Notes: generated by a model not told the origin, from the letters alone. A stretch of DNA of 64,000 nucleotides from Streptomyces hygroscopicus (GCF_026168105.1 NZ_LBMW01000026.1:1-64000), one strand, 5' to 3'; shown: positions 24,745-34,293, counted from the stretch's first letter. A program made the numbers and translations.

Positions 24745-27700
24745 TCACGCCCTCCTGAGCCGCAGCGTCACCAGCTCGAACGGCCGCATGCGCAGGGTGA
24801 GCCGGCTGGACTCGCGATACGGTGCCGGTGCGTCGGGGAGCGGTCGTTCCAGCAGGTCTGTCACCGTCACCCCGGCGAGTTCGAAGTCCGCCGTGAGCGT
24901 TGCCGTCGTACGGCCGCCGCGGGATTCGTGGAAGCGTACGACGACGTCACCGCTGCCGTCGTCGGCCAGCTTGACCGCCGTCACGACCACCGCTTCCTCC
25001 GCCACGGTCACCAGCGGCCGCACCGCGCCCGCACCTGTCAGCCGCCGCTCCGGCAGGTTGATGCGCCAGCCCTCGCGCACCGCGTCCCCGATCGCCGCGC
25101 CGGGCACCAGGGCGTGCCGGAAGAGATGGACGCCCTGGTCGGTCTCCGGGTCCGGGAAGCGCGGGGCACGCAGCAGGGAGACCCGGACGGTCGTGGTCGT
25201 ACCGGAGTCCGACTCCCTTACCGTCCGGGTCACGTCGTGCCCGTACGTCGAGTCGTTCACCACCGCCACTCCCCAGCCGGGCTCCTCCAGGTGCACAAAA
25301 CGGTGGTTGCACGCCTCGAACTTGGCCGCTTCCCATGAGGTGTTGGTGTGTGTCGGCCGGTGGAAGTGCCCGAACTGCGTCTCGGACGCGTACCGTTCGG
25401 CGTGCACGTCCAGCGGGAAAGCCAGTTTCAGGAACTTCTCCGTCTCGTGCCAGTCGACCTCCGTGTCGATCTCCAGCCGGCGCTCCCCCGGCGCCAGCGA
25501 CAGCACCTGGATCACCCGCGACGTGCCGAAGGACCGTACGACGCGGACCGAGGCGCCGTCCTCGCCGGGCACGACCTCCTCCGCGTCCACCAGGTCGGTG
25601 ACCGTGTTCCGGTAGAAGGCGTCCACGTCCCACGCGTCCCACATGTTCGGGAAGTCCGGGTGGAGCTGGAGCAGGTTCGCGGCGCGCCCCGGTGCGATCG
25701 TCTCCCGGTCGCCCTCGAGGTCGTACGCGGACACGACCAGTCCCCGCGCGTCGATCTCCACCCGCAGCAGTCCGTTGTGCAGCACGTAGCCGCCGTCCGG
25801 CCGCGCCGCCAGCGACACCTCGCCCGGGTCGACGGGGGTTCCGGCGCCGCCCGCCGGGACCCCCGCACGGGCATGCGGGGCCGCATTGAACACAAGCGGG
25901 ACAGTTCCCTCGCCGGCCAGTGACCGCTGCGCCGTCTCGATGATCCCGTTCAGCTCGCCGGCGATCCGTCCGTACGTCGCCCGCGCCTCCCGGTGCACCC
26001 AGGCGATCGACGAGCCGGGCAGAATGTCATGGAACTGGTGGAACAGCACCGTCTTCCAGATGCTGTCCAACTCCTCGTAGGGATAGCGAAGTCCGGACCG
26101 TACCGCCGCCGTTGCCGCCCACAGCTCGGCCTCGCGCAGCAGGTGCTCACTGCGCCGGTTGCCCTGCTTGGTCTTCGCCTGGCTCGTCAGCGTGGCACGG
26201 TGCAGTTCGAGGTACAGCTCGCCCACCCACACCGGCGGGTGGGCATACTCCTCCTGCGCCTTCCGGAAGAAATCCGCCGGTGTTTCCCACACCACCGTCG
26301 CCGAGCCCTCCAGATTCCGCAGACGGGCCGCCTTCGCGACCATCTCCCGCGTCGTGCCGCCGCCACCGTCGCCCCACCCGGTCGGCGCCAGAGAGTGCCG
26401 TGCCACCCCCTTGTCCTTGAAGTTCCGTGCCGCGTGGGCGATTTCGCTGCCCTTCATGGAGCAGTTGTAGGTGTCGACGGGCGGGAAGTGGGTGAAGATG
26501 CGGGTGCCGTCGATGCCCTCCCAGAGGAAGGTGTGGTGGGGGAACTTGTTGGTCTGGCTCCACGAGATCTTCTGTGTCAGCAGCCACTTGGAGCCCGCCG
26601 CCTTGATGATCTGCGGCAGCCCGGCGGCGAAGCCGAAGGTGTCGGGCAGCCATGCCTCCTCGTTCTCGATGCCGAACTCGTCGAGGAAGAACCGCTTGCC
26701 GTGCACGAACTGACGGGCCATCGCCTCCGAGCCCGGCATGTTGGTGTCCGACTCCACCCACATGCCGCCCGCCGGCACGAACCGGCCCTCCGCGACCGCC
26801 TTCTTCACCCGTGCCCAGACCTCGGGCCGGTGCTCCTTCACCCACGCCCACTGCTGGGCCTGTGACATGGCGAACACGAACTCCGGCTCGTCCTCGATGA
26901 GCGCTGTCATGTTGGACGTCGTACGGGCCACCTTGCGCACCGTCTCGCGCAGCGGCCACAGCCACGCCGAGTCGATGTGGGCGTGCCCGACGGCGCTGAT
27001 GCGGTGCGCGGAGGGAACGGCAGGCGCCGCCAGGACCTCGGCCAGCTGCGAACGGGCCCGCTCGGCCGACCCGCCCACGTCCTGCAGGTCGACCGCGTCC
27101 AGCGCTCGCTCCACCGCGCGCAGGATCTCCCAGCGCCGCCCCGAGTCCACCGGCAGCTCGGCCATCAGCTCACCGAGCACCTCCAGATCGAGGACGAGCT
27201 GCCACACGGTCTCGTCGAAGACGGCGAGGTCCATGCGCGCAAGCCGGTACTGCGGCTCGCTGCCCGCGGTCTCCTTGTCACCCAGCGGCGTGGGCACGAA
27301 GGGGTGGTAGTCCAGGATCACCGGATTGGACGCCGCCTCGATGTGCAGTTCCACCGCCTCGCCGCCCTTGACGGGAGAGCCGATGTGCACCCACTGGTTG
27401 CGTGGGTTGAGCCCCTTCACCGGGGTGCCGTCGGCGCGGTAGACCAGCCCCTCGCACTGGAAGCCGGGCATGTTCTCGTCGAAACCCAGGTCCAGCAGGG
27501 CCTCGACGTTTCTCCCGGCCCAGGCCTCGGGCACGGTCCCGGTCACCCGGAACCAGCTGGTTCCCCACGGGGCGCCCCAGCGTGTGCCCACCGCGATCGG
27601 TTCGGCCGGGGCGGCCAGGCCCTCGGCGACCGGCACGGGCTCGCCGGGCGCATGCCACACGGCCACCTTCAGCGGTACGGACTCGGGGTACACGGCGGGG

Positions 27701-27762
27701 CGGATGCGCTCGTCGAGGACACGCCTGAGGCGGGCCTCGACCAGGGTGCGGTCGTCATGCAT
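24745..27762 (-). CDS. Alpha-mannosidase, glycoside hydrolase family 38
   Basis: A 1005-residue enzyme, normal for bacterial GH38. An N-terminal beta domain is followed by the catalytic domain, with GHAHIDSAWLWPLRET (zinc ligands, about 258-273) and the nucleophile Asp in GGMWVESDTNMPGSEA (about 337). The middle and C-terminal beta-sandwich domains follow. No signal peptide is present, so it should act in the cytoplasm, removing alpha-linked mannose from imported oligosaccharides. The ATG has GGAG seven nt upstream. It is the last gene of the N-glycan operon, 38 nt after the GH85 gene. The family call is firm; linkage preference is not visible. Confidence 0.94.
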   Translation of the reverse strand: MHDDRTLVEARLRRVLDERIRPAVYPESVPLKVAVWHAPGEPVPVAEGLAAPAEPIAVGTRWGAPWGTSWFRVTGTVPEAWAGRNVEALLDLGFDENMPGFQCEGLVYRADGTPVKGLNPRNQWVHIGSPVKGGEAVELHIEAASNPVILDYHPFVPTPLGDKETAGSEPQYRLARMDLAVFDETVWQLVLDLEVLGELMAELPVDSGRRWEILRAVERALDAVDLQDVGGSAERARSQLAEVLAAPAVPSAHRISAVGHAHIDSAWLWPLRETVRKVARTTSNMTALIEDEPEFVFAMSQAQQWAWVKEHRPEVWARVKKAVAEGRFVPAGGMWVESDTNMPGSEAMARQFVHGKRFFLDEFGIENEEAWLPDTFGFAAGLPQIIKAAGSKWLLTQKISWSQTNKFPHHTFLWEGIDGTRIFTHFPPVDTYNCSMKGSEIAHAARNFKDKGVARHSLAPTGWGDGGGGTTREMVAKAARLRNLEGSATVVWETPADFFRKAQEEYAHPPVWVGELYLELHRATLTSQAKTKQGNRRSEHLLREAELWAATAAVRSGLRYPYEELDSIWKTVLFHQFHDILPGSSIAWVHREARATYGRIAGELNGIIETAQRSLAGEGTVPLVFNAAPHARAGVPAGGAGTPVDPGEVSLAARPDGGYVLHNGLLRVEIDARGLVVSAYDLEGDRETIAPGRAANLLQLHPDFPNMWDAWDVDAFYRNTVTDLVDAEEVVPGEDGASVRVVRSFGTSRVIQVLSLAPGERRLEIDTEVDWHETEKFLKLAFPLDVHAERYASETQFGHFHRPTHTNTSWEAAKFEACNHRFVHLEEPGWGVAVVNDSTYGHDVTRTVRESDSGTTTTVRVSLLRAPRFPDPETDQGVHLFRHALVPGAAIGDAVREGWRINLPERRLTGAGAVRPLVTVAEEAVVVTAVKLADDGSGDVVVRFHESRGGRTTATLTADFELAGVTVTDLLERPLPDAPAPYRESSRLTLRMRPFELVTLRLRRA

Positions 27763-27800
27763 GGTGCGCTCCGTGGAGTGAGTGTGCGGTACACCGGGTG

Positions 27801-29807
27801 TTACCAGCGGTGGACGGTCGTGGCGGGAGTGGAGACGTTGTAGAGCTCCCCGACCGCGCGCAGTTCGAACCGTGCGGTGCTCTCGCCCTGATCCGCGGCC
27901 GGTCCGGCCGGCCCCCCGACGTAGTACGCGTACTGACAGGTTCCGCCCAGAAAGCGGCGTGTGCCGTCGGGCAGGACCCGGTGCAGTTCGTAGTGGCGGA
28001 CGTGGCCGGGGGCGGGCTGCCAGGCGAAGCGCATGCCGCCGCCGTCCGCGTCGGTGACGCGCAGGCCGGTGGGGGCGGCCGGGGTGGTAGCCGTGTCGCG
28101 GACCGCGAGCCTGCCCAGCCGCCAGCGCACCTGGCCGCCGCCGCCAAAGAGACGTGCGGCGAGCGCGCGCACCGCTCCGGACAGTCCGGTCAGCGGCACG
28201 GTCGTGGTCCGCCAGCCGTCTGCGGCGGCCACGGGGAAATAGGTGTACGAGGGAGCCCGACCGGGTGCGCCCGGCTCGGCGGTGGCGACCGCCAGCTCCA
28301 CCCGCGCGTCGCCCGCGTCGAGCCGATGGGTCAGCTCGACGACCGTCTGCGGGCCGATCGGCAGCCGGGTCGAGTACAGGTGCAGCGTGGCCGGGGCGTC
28401 GAGGGCGCCGGAGACCAGCAGGCTGCTGCCGCCGCGCCAGGCGTCGGCGAAGTCGAACGCGACGGTGGGCCGGGAGCCGTTCGTGCGGACGGCCCAGCGG
28501 CGCGAGGGCAGCCGGTCCTGGAGGCCGAGGTGGTTCCAGGCGGTGTCCGAGGTGATCTCGCCGGCCTCGTACCACTTCAGGCCGTGCCCGGTGTTGAAGA
28601 CGGTCGCGAAGGGGAGCGCGGTGACGGTCGAGCGGTCGGCGACGGACACGGCCGGTGCCCGCCAGCTCGCCGTGGTGTCGGGCCGCGACGGGTCGAGGGA
28701 CGCGCCGGTCCAGAAGAGGTCGTCGGCGGTGTGGAAGTCACCGGGCGTGCGGCTCGCGGGCAGATGGTTGCGGGTCCACTCCGGCCGGTAGAAGCCGATG
28801 GACGTGATGTGCGCGGAGGGGGCCGGTACGATCGCGTCCCAGTTCACGGAGGTGCCCGTGCCTCCCGCCTCCACGTCGATGCCCGCCCACAGGTCGTAGC
28901 GGCTGCGTCCGAGCCGCCCGGCCCGTCTCGCCGAGGAGGACAGCGAGCTCTTCGACCAGCGGAAGTCGACGAACATCGAGTCGGCGGCCTGGAAGAACGC
29001 CTGGTTCCGGCTGTCGAGCGCACCCTGCCATGCCACCGTGCCGTTCACGGTCATCGCGTCGTACCAGGTGACGCGCAGCCCCTTGGCCGTGCCGAGCTCC
29101 CTCAGCTCCTTGACGAAGCCGAGCATGTCGGCGCCGAGCGCACTGTCCCCGCCGCCGGTCTCGGCGTTGACGAACCATCCGTCGAAGCCGTATGCGTCCG
29201 CGACGGCGACGAGTTGCGCGGCGAGCGGGTGGTGCCCGGTGCTGTCCTTCCGGACCAGGTCACGGGTCCACTGGAGCTGTCCGCCGTAGGCGACGGGCGG
29301 CAGGTAGACGGTGCCGATGACCGGGACGCCGTGGCGGTGGGCGGCGTCGACGACGGGGGCGTTGGGGGCGAGGATCAGGCCCTCGCCCGCGGAGCCGCCC
29401 CAGAAGACCAGCTCGTCCAGGTAGGCCCAGTGGGTGAGGGCGTAGAAGTCGGCGGTGGGCGCGCCCTGGGAGGGGTTGCCGGAGGTGGGCCCGAAGGAGA
29501 CCAGCGACTGGATGCGGGCCTGGCCCGAGCGGGCAGTGGTGTTGGCGGGGGTCGGGGTGAAGCGGGCGGCGAGCGGTACGGAGGCGGCGTTGAAGGCCAG
29601 GTCCGGGTCGGTGGCCGCGCTCCAGTTCTTCAGGCTTCGCCAGCTGATGCCCGGGCCGGGGGTGCCGGAGGGCAGGGAGTCGGGGTACCAGTAGGAGGCG
29701 TAGGGCCGGAGGTCGCGGGCCGCCGCCGGCGCGGTGGGCGTGGGCAGCGCGGGAGTGAGCGCGGCCGCCGCTCCGGCCTGGAGGACCGTGCGTCTGCTGA
29801 GGTTCAC
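27801..29807 (-). CDS. Endo-beta-N-acetylglucosaminidase, GH85, Tat-exported
   Basis: A 668-residue enzyme. The N terminus LSRRTVLQAGAAAALTPA has a twin-arginine motif and a hydrophobic core ending in an Ala/Pro-rich cleavage region, so Tat export is likely. The GH85 barrel contains PYASYWYPDSLP, WAYLDELVFWG and the catalytic Asn-x-Glu in YGFDGWFVNAETGGG (about residue 211-213). C-terminal regions are beta-sandwich and Fn3-like (APTGLRVTDADGGG). GH85 enzymes cut the GlcNAc-GlcNAc core of N-glycans and release the glycan from the protein. The GTG start has GGAG upstream and lies 38 nt after the GH5 gene. Confidence 0.92.
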   Translation of the reverse strand: MNLSRRTVLQAGAAAALTPALPTPTAPAAARDLRPYASYWYPDSLPSGTPGPGISWRSLKNWSAATDPDLAFNAASVPLAARFTPTPANTTARSGQARIQSLVSFGPTSGNPSQGAPTADFYALTHWAYLDELVFWGGSAGEGLILAPNAPVVDAAHRHGVPVIGTVYLPPVAYGGQLQWTRDLVRKDSTGHHPLAAQLVAVADAYGFDGWFVNAETGGGDSALGADMLGFVKELRELGTAKGLRVTWYDAMTVNGTVAWQGALDSRNQAFFQAADSMFVDFRWSKSSLSSSARRAGRLGRSRYDLWAGIDVEAGGTGTSVNWDAIVPAPSAHITSIGFYRPEWTRNHLPASRTPGDFHTADDLFWTGASLDPSRPDTTASWRAPAVSVADRSTVTALPFATVFNTGHGLKWYEAGEITSDTAWNHLGLQDRLPSRRWAVRTNGSRPTVAFDFADAWRGGSSLLVSGALDAPATLHLYSTRLPIGPQTVVELTHRLDAGDARVELAVATAEPGAPGRAPSYTYFPVAAADGWRTTTVPLTGLSGAVRALAARLFGGGGQVRWRLGRLAVRDTATTPAAPTGLRVTDADGGGMRFAWQPAPGHVRHYELHRVLPDGTRRFLGGTCQYAYYVGGPAGPAADQGESTARFELRAVGELYNVSTPATTVHRW

Positions 29808-29845
29808 GGTGTGCTCCGCTTCGTCGGGGGACGGTGGGGGACGGG

Positions 29846-31078
29846 CTACTTGGTGACCTGGTCGGGGGTGACGACGTCGGTGATGCCACGGGCCGCGAGG
29901 TGGTCCCGGTCGTGGGCGCGGCTCGCGAGCACGGTGGTGGGGCGGGCCCCGTCGGCCGTCAGCCGGGCGAAGGCTTCGAACACCGGGCCGCCCGGGGCGC
30001 AGACCCATCGGCCCGCGGTGGTGTCGACGACCAGTGCGGTGGTGCGGGGGGCGGGCCCTGACGCCGGATGCTCCTTGATGATCCGGGTGAGGGTGGCAGC
30101 CGAGGGCTTGGGACGTCGGTCGTTGGTCAACAGGCCGAGGCCGTACTCGAGCCGGGGGAAGTCGGCGAGGTCGCGGCTGACGTCGTGCGAGCACCACCAG
30201 GTCACACCCCAGACATCGGGGCAGTCGAGGACGGCCGCGACGGTCGCCTCGGCGAAGGCTGCCGCGTGCCCGGCGGGGATCAGGGGGGCGGGGGCGCCGA
30301 CCTCCTGGAGCCAGACCGGGCGGTGCGGGTCCTCGGCCCAGGCCTTGGACAGCTCGATGAGATAGGCGGCGTGGTGCTCGGTGGCGGTGCCGCTGCGGCC
30401 GTGGCGCTGGGCGGTGCCGTTGAACACCCAGGAGTGAACGGCGGTGAGATCGCCCAGGCGGGCCGAGTGCTCGGGGGTGAAGGGCTGGTCGTCCTGGTAC
30501 CAGGCGGCGTCGTACGAGGCGTGCAGGTGGAGCCTGCCGGGGGCGCCCTCGGCGCAGGCTGACAGCAGCCGGCTCAGCCACAGCTCTGCCTGCTCGGAGG
30601 TGATGCGGTCCGGGTCGGGGTGCGGTCGGGCGGCGAACTGGTTGACCTCGTTGCCGATCGTCATCCCGATGAAGTTCGGCCGGTCGGCGAGGGCGGCGGC
30701 GAGGGTGCGCAGATACACGGCCTCCCCCTCGACCACCTCGGGATCGGTGAAGATGTTGCGCCGGTGCCAGGTCCGCGTCCAGGCGGGAAGGAAGTCGAAG
30801 CTGGACAGGTGGCCTTGCAGCCCGTCCACGTTGACGTCGAGTCCGCGCTCGGCGGCCGCGTCGGCGAGCGCGACGAGCTGCTCGACGGCGCGCGGGCGAA
30901 TCAGGGTGCGGTTGGGCTGGAAGTATGGCCACAGCGGGAAGACCCGGATGTGGTCGACTCCCAGGGCGACGATGGAGTCGAGGTCCGCGCGTACGCAGTC
31001 CAGGTCGAAGTCGAGCCAGTGGTGGAACCACCCTTCACTCGGGGTGTAGTTGACGCCGAAGCGCACGGCAGAAGGCAT
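29846..31078 (-). CDS. GH5-like glycosidase, probable beta-mannosidase of the N-glycan core (GH5_18 type)
   Basis: A 410-residue (beta/alpha)8 enzyme without signal peptide. Acid/base Glu is in IGMTIGNEVNQF (about 141) and the nucleophile Glu in VWLQEVGAP (about 258). The start region FGVNYTPSEGWFHHWLDFD and the clan A pattern fit GH5. I recall subfamily GH5_18, which splits Man-beta-1,4-GlcNAc, the core left after alpha-mannose removal, as having this layout. That subfamily assignment is tentative. The context fits exactly: between importer genes and GH85/GH38. The ATG has AAAGGA upstream. An alternative is a generic beta-mannanase, less likely for a cytoplasmic enzyme. Confidence 0.8.
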   Translation of the reverse strand: MPSAVRFGVNYTPSEGWFHHWLDFDLDCVRADLDSIVALGVDHIRVFPLWPYFQPNRTLIRPRAVEQLVALADAAAERGLDVNVDGLQGHLSSFDFLPAWTRTWHRRNIFTDPEVVEGEAVYLRTLAAALADRPNFIGMTIGNEVNQFAARPHPDPDRITSEQAELWLSRLLSACAEGAPGRLHLHASYDAAWYQDDQPFTPEHSARLGDLTAVHSWVFNGTAQRHGRSGTATEHHAAYLIELSKAWAEDPHRPVWLQEVGAPAPLIPAGHAAAFAEATVAAVLDCPDVWGVTWWCSHDVSRDLADFPRLEYGLGLLTNDRRPKPSAATLTRIIKEHPASGPAPRTTALVVDTTAGRWVCAPGGPVFEAFARLTADGARPTTVLASRAHDRDHLAARGITDVVTPDQVTK

Positions 31079-31123
31079 GCTGGTCCTTTGGGTTCCTTCG
31101 AACGGTGGTGCACGCGCGGAGGT

Positions 31124-32032
31124 TCAGCCCTTGACGGCGCCCTCGCCGACGCCGCGGAAGAAGTACCGCTGGAGACAGGCGAAGAGGGCGATGAGCGGCG
31201 CGACCGCGATGATCGTGCCCGCTGCCACGAGGCGTTCGTCGTTGGCGAAGGTGCCGTGCAGGTAGTTGAGTCCGATGGTCAGGGTGAACTTGGACGGGTC
31301 GCTCAGCACGATCAGCGGCCACAGGAAGTCGTCCCAGGCGCCCATGAACGCGAAGACGGCCACGACGGCGAGGGTTCCCTTCACCGACGGCAGAGCGATC
31401 CTCAGGAACCGCTGCCAGACGTTGGCGCCGTCGACGAAGGCGGCCTCCTCCATCTCGTGGGGCAGGCTCCGGAAGGCGTTGCGCAACAGCAGCACGTTCA
31501 TCGCGCCGATGCTGCCCGGCAGGACGACGCCGATCAGCGTGTTGTTGAGGCCGAGCTCCCGCATGGTGGTGAACTGCGCGATGATGATGCCCTCCACGGG
31601 GACCAGCATCGCCAGGACGAAGGCGAGGGTGGCGGCCGCCCGGCCGCGGTAGCGCAGCCGGGCCAGCGCATAGCCCGCGAGCGCGGAACCGACGCAGTTG
31701 GTCACGACGTTGGCGCCGGCCACCTTCAGCGAGTTGAGGGCGTAGTCCCACACCGGGATGGTGTCGGCGACGCGCGCGTAGTTGTGCAGCGTCGGGTGAG
31801 CGGGCAGGAACCTCGGCGGGGAGCCGAAGATGTCCTCGGTCGGCCCCTTGAGCGAGGTGGACAGCTGCCACACGAACGGACCGACGGTCAGGGCCAGTAC
31901 GGCGATCAACAGCGTGTAACGCAGGACGAGTTCCCATCCGCGGACGCGACGGCCGTGCTCATCGGTGATCCGGGGCTCGCGCGCGGCGGCGGCCGGTGGC
32001 AAGGCGGGACGTACCTTCTCCAGGACGCTCAC
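31124..32032 (-). CDS. Carbohydrate ABC transporter permease, MalG-like
   Basis: A 302-residue inner-membrane permease with six membrane segments. The EAA loop (EAAFVDGANVWQRFLRIALP, about 205-225) docks to an ATPase, and NSLKVAG plus GALNYL-like end sequences fit CUT1 MalG proteins. It overlaps the MalF-like gene by 4 nt (32029-32032). With that partner and the binding protein it forms an oligosaccharide importer, here most likely for released N-glycans. No ATPase gene lies in the operon. In Streptomyces, CUT1 systems usually share the MsiK ATPase. Confidence 0.9.
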   Translation of the reverse strand: MSVLEKVRPALPPAAAAREPRITDEHGRRVRGWELVLRYTLLIAVLALTVGPFVWQLSTSLKGPTEDIFGSPPRFLPAHPTLHNYARVADTIPVWDYALNSLKVAGANVVTNCVGSALAGYALARLRYRGRAAATLAFVLAMLVPVEGIIIAQFTTMRELGLNNTLIGVVLPGSIGAMNVLLLRNAFRSLPHEMEEAAFVDGANVWQRFLRIALPSVKGTLAVVAVFAFMGAWDDFLWPLIVLSDPSKFTLTIGLNYLHGTFANDERLVAAGTIIAVAPLIALFACLQRYFFRGVGEGAVKG

Positions 32033-32922
32033 GTGTCCTCCCTCCGGTCCACGCGCAGCACGAGCAGCATCAGCGCGACGGTGACCACGAAGACGACGAT
32101 CGAGAGGGCGGAGGCGTAGCCGACGCGGCCGGTCAGGCCGGTTCCGGTGCGCTGGACGAGCATGACGAGCGTGGTGTCCTCCCCCGCGGGACCGCCCGCC
32201 GGGCCCGCCATCAGATAGACCTCGGAGAACACCTTGAAGGCGGCGACCGAGGAAAGCGCGGCGACCAGCACCATGGTGGAGCGGACGGCGGGCACGGTGA
32301 CCGTGAGGAAGCGGCGCACCGGGCCCGCGCCGTCCACGGCCGCGGCCTCGTGCAGCTCACGCGGCACATTGGCCAGCGCCGCCAGGTAGATGATCATGTA
32401 GTAGCCCAGGCCCTTCCAGACCGTGACGGCCATGGCGCTCAGCAGGAGCAGCCACTGGTCGCCGAGGAAGCCGACCCGGCCGATGCCGATGGCCGCCAGC
32501 AGGGAGTTCACCAGACCGCGCTCGTCCAGCACCCACACCCAGATCAGGCCCACCACGACGATGGAGGCGACGACGGGGGTGTAGAAGGCCGAGCGGAAGA
32601 ACGCGATGCCCGGGATGTTCTTCTGCACGAGCAGGGCGAGCAGCAGGGGCAGGACGACGAGCGCGGGGACGACCCCGACGACGTACAACGCGCTGTTGCG
32701 CAGGCCGGTCCAGAACGTGTCGTCGTGCAGCACCTCGCGGAAGTTGGCGAGGCGCACGAAGCGGCCCGGGACCAGGGTGCGTCGGTCGGTGAACGCGTTG
32801 ACCAGGGTGGAGACGAACGGATAGAGGATGAAGGCGCCAGTGACCAGCAGTCCCGGTGCGGCGAACAGCCACGGGCTGAGGGGCAGCTGGCGTCGCGCCC
32901 GGGACACGACGGAAGTGGCCAT
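32029..32922 (-). CDS. Carbohydrate ABC transporter permease, MalF-like
   Basis: A 297-residue permease with six membrane segments (first at about 18-40, FAAPGLLVTGAFILYPFV). The EAA motif reads HEAAAVDGAGPVRRFLTVTVP (about 205-225). RLANFREVLHDDTFWTGLRNS is the usual periplasmic loop before the second segment in MalF/UgpA proteins. It partners the MalG-like protein encoded downstream (4-nt overlap) and the lipoprotein encoded 6 nt upstream. The likely cargo is N-glycan oligosaccharides, inferred from the enzymes in the same operon. Confidence 0.9.
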   Translation of the reverse strand: MATSVVSRARRQLPLSPWLFAAPGLLVTGAFILYPFVSTLVNAFTDRRTLVPGRFVRLANFREVLHDDTFWTGLRNSALYVVGVVPALVVLPLLLALLVQKNIPGIAFFRSAFYTPVVASIVVVGLIWVWVLDERGLVNSLLAAIGIGRVGFLGDQWLLLLSAMAVTVWKGLGYYMIIYLAALANVPRELHEAAAVDGAGPVRRFLTVTVPAVRSTMVLVAALSSVAAFKVFSEVYLMAGPAGGPAGEDTTLVMLVQRTGTGLTGRVGYASALSIVVFVVTVALMLLVLRVDRREDT

Positions 32923-32928
32923 GACGGC

Positions 32929-34218
32929 TCAGCCCTGCTGCTTGAGGAGCTGGTCGCAGGCCCTGACAGCGTTGTCGAGCGCCGCCTTGGGCCTCTCCTT
33001 GCCCTGCAACGCCTTGGCGACCTCGTTGCGCAGCGCGGTCTTCATCTGCTCGCTGAACAGCACGGGCGTGTAGTTCACGGCGCTCTTCAGGGACGTGGCG
33101 GCGGCGATGCGCACCCGGGTCTCGTCGGTGCCGTCCCCCTTGGTGAAGTACGGGTCGTCGAGCGAACCGGCGGTGCTCGGGAAGATCGCCACCTTCTTCG
33201 CGAACGACATCTGGTTCTGTGCGTCGGTGACGTAGTGTGCGAAGGCGACCGCCGCGGGCGTGTGCTTGGTGCGGGAGTTGACCATCACGCCCATCACATA
33301 CATGTTGACGTGGCCGGTGCTGGTGATCTGGTCGGTGATCCCGATGTTCCTGTACAGACCGGGTGCCTGCTTCTTGAAGTTGCCCAGGTCCAGCGCGCTG
33401 CCCGGGTTCATGGCGACGGCCTCGGTCAGGAACTTCCTGCCGGAGGACTCGGGGGTGGCGGTCAGGGCCTCCGGATCCAGCGCCTTGGCGTCGTACAACT
33501 CCTTGTACCTGGTGAGCAGTTCGATGCCCTTGGTGTCGTTGAAGGCGAAGGCGGTGCCCTGCTCGTTCATCAGCTCGACGCCGTAGCGGCCGAAGTCCTC
33601 GACGGTGGGCACGTTGGCGAGCGTGGCGACCCTGCCGTTGCTCTGCTTCGCCATCTGCAGGGCGTCGGCAAAGAGGTCGGCGTAGGTCTTCGGGGGCTTG
33701 TTCGGGTCGAGTCCGGCCTCCTTGAAGAGTCTCTTGTTGTAGAAGAGCGGGCCGGTGTTCAGGTACCAGGGAAAGGCGTACGTCCCGGTCATGCCCGGTA
33801 TCCGATGGCTGCTCCAGGCCCCGTCCAGGTACTCCGGCTTGTACGGGGCCGCCGCCTTGTCCAGATCAAGGGCGAGCCCTGCCTTGGCGAGCGGGGCCAC
33901 CAGGTCGGGCGAGACGTTGACGACGTCGGGCAGGGTGCCCCCGGCCGCGTCCGCGCTGATCTTGTCGGCGTAGCCCTCGGCGGGCTGGTCGATCCACTTC
34001 ACATGAGTGCCGGGGTACTTCTTCTCGAAGCCGGCGACCAGTCCCTCGAAGTACGACTTGAAGTTGGCGCGCAGGTTCCAGGTCTGGAAGGTGATGTCGC
34101 CCTCGACCTTGCCGGAGGCGTCCGTCGAACCGCCGCCGTCCGAGGAGCCGCAGGCGTTCAGCGGCAGGAGGACGGCGGCAACGACGACGGCGGCGAGTGC
34201 TCTGCGGGGTGTGGGCAC
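32929..34218 (-). CDS. Carbohydrate ABC transporter substrate-binding lipoprotein
   Basis: A 429-residue extracellular solute-binding protein family 1 member. The N terminus VPTPRRALAAVVVAAVLLPL ends in the lipobox LNAC, predicting a lipid anchor. The mature part shows ITFQTWNLRANFKSYFEGLV, PDVVNVSPDLVAPLAKAG, YAFPWYLNTGPLFYNKRLF and GVMVNSRTKH, all typical of CUT1 sugar-binding proteins. The start is a GTG. The track upstream to 34341 is in frame but crosses the promoter region. It is the first gene of the N-glycan operon and sets the specificity of the importer. A high-mannose or complex N-glycan ligand is inferred. Confidence 0.9.
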   Translation of the reverse strand: MPTPRRALAAVVVAAVLLPLNACGSSDGGGSTDASGKVEGDITFQTWNLRANFKSYFEGLVAGFEKKYPGTHVKWIDQPAEGYADKISADAAGGTLPDVVNVSPDLVAPLAKAGLALDLDKAAAPYKPEYLDGAWSSHRIPGMTGTYAFPWYLNTGPLFYNKRLFKEAGLDPNKPPKTYADLFADALQMAKQSNGRVATLANVPTVEDFGRYGVELMNEQGTAFAFNDTKGIELLTRYKELYDAKALDPEALTATPESSGRKFLTEAVAMNPGSALDLGNFKKQAPGLYRNIGITDQITSTGHVNMYVMGVMVNSRTKHTPAAVAFAHYVTDAQNQMSFAKKVAIFPSTAGSLDDPYFTKGDGTDETRVRIAAATSLKSAVNYTPVLFSEQMKTALRNEVAKALQGKERPKAALDNAVRACDQLLKQQG

Positions 34219-34263
34219 GGTGACACGGCTCCCTTGCGGTGTCGGCGGCGCGGGGTGCAAGCG

Positions 34264-34293
34264 ACCTTGCCGGGCACGTTCGGAGAAAGTCAA
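34264..34293 (-). promoter_or_regulatory. Candidate promoter of the N-glycan operon
   Basis: On the minus strand, TTGACT (34293-34288), an 18-nt spacer and CAAGGT (34269-34264), 46 nt before the GTG of the binding-protein gene. The -10 box is a weak match. Confidence 0.4.

Noticed and set aside
27798..30365. 855-codon plus-strand frame over GH85 and GH5 genes
   Set aside because: Shadow frame crossing a gene junction, while the opposite strand has clear GH85 and GH5 active sites.
28575..31031. In-frame extensions of GH38 and GH85 frames to upstream starts
   Set aside because: They run through the neighbouring genes in the wrong frame. The chosen starts have ribosome sites and fit protein families.
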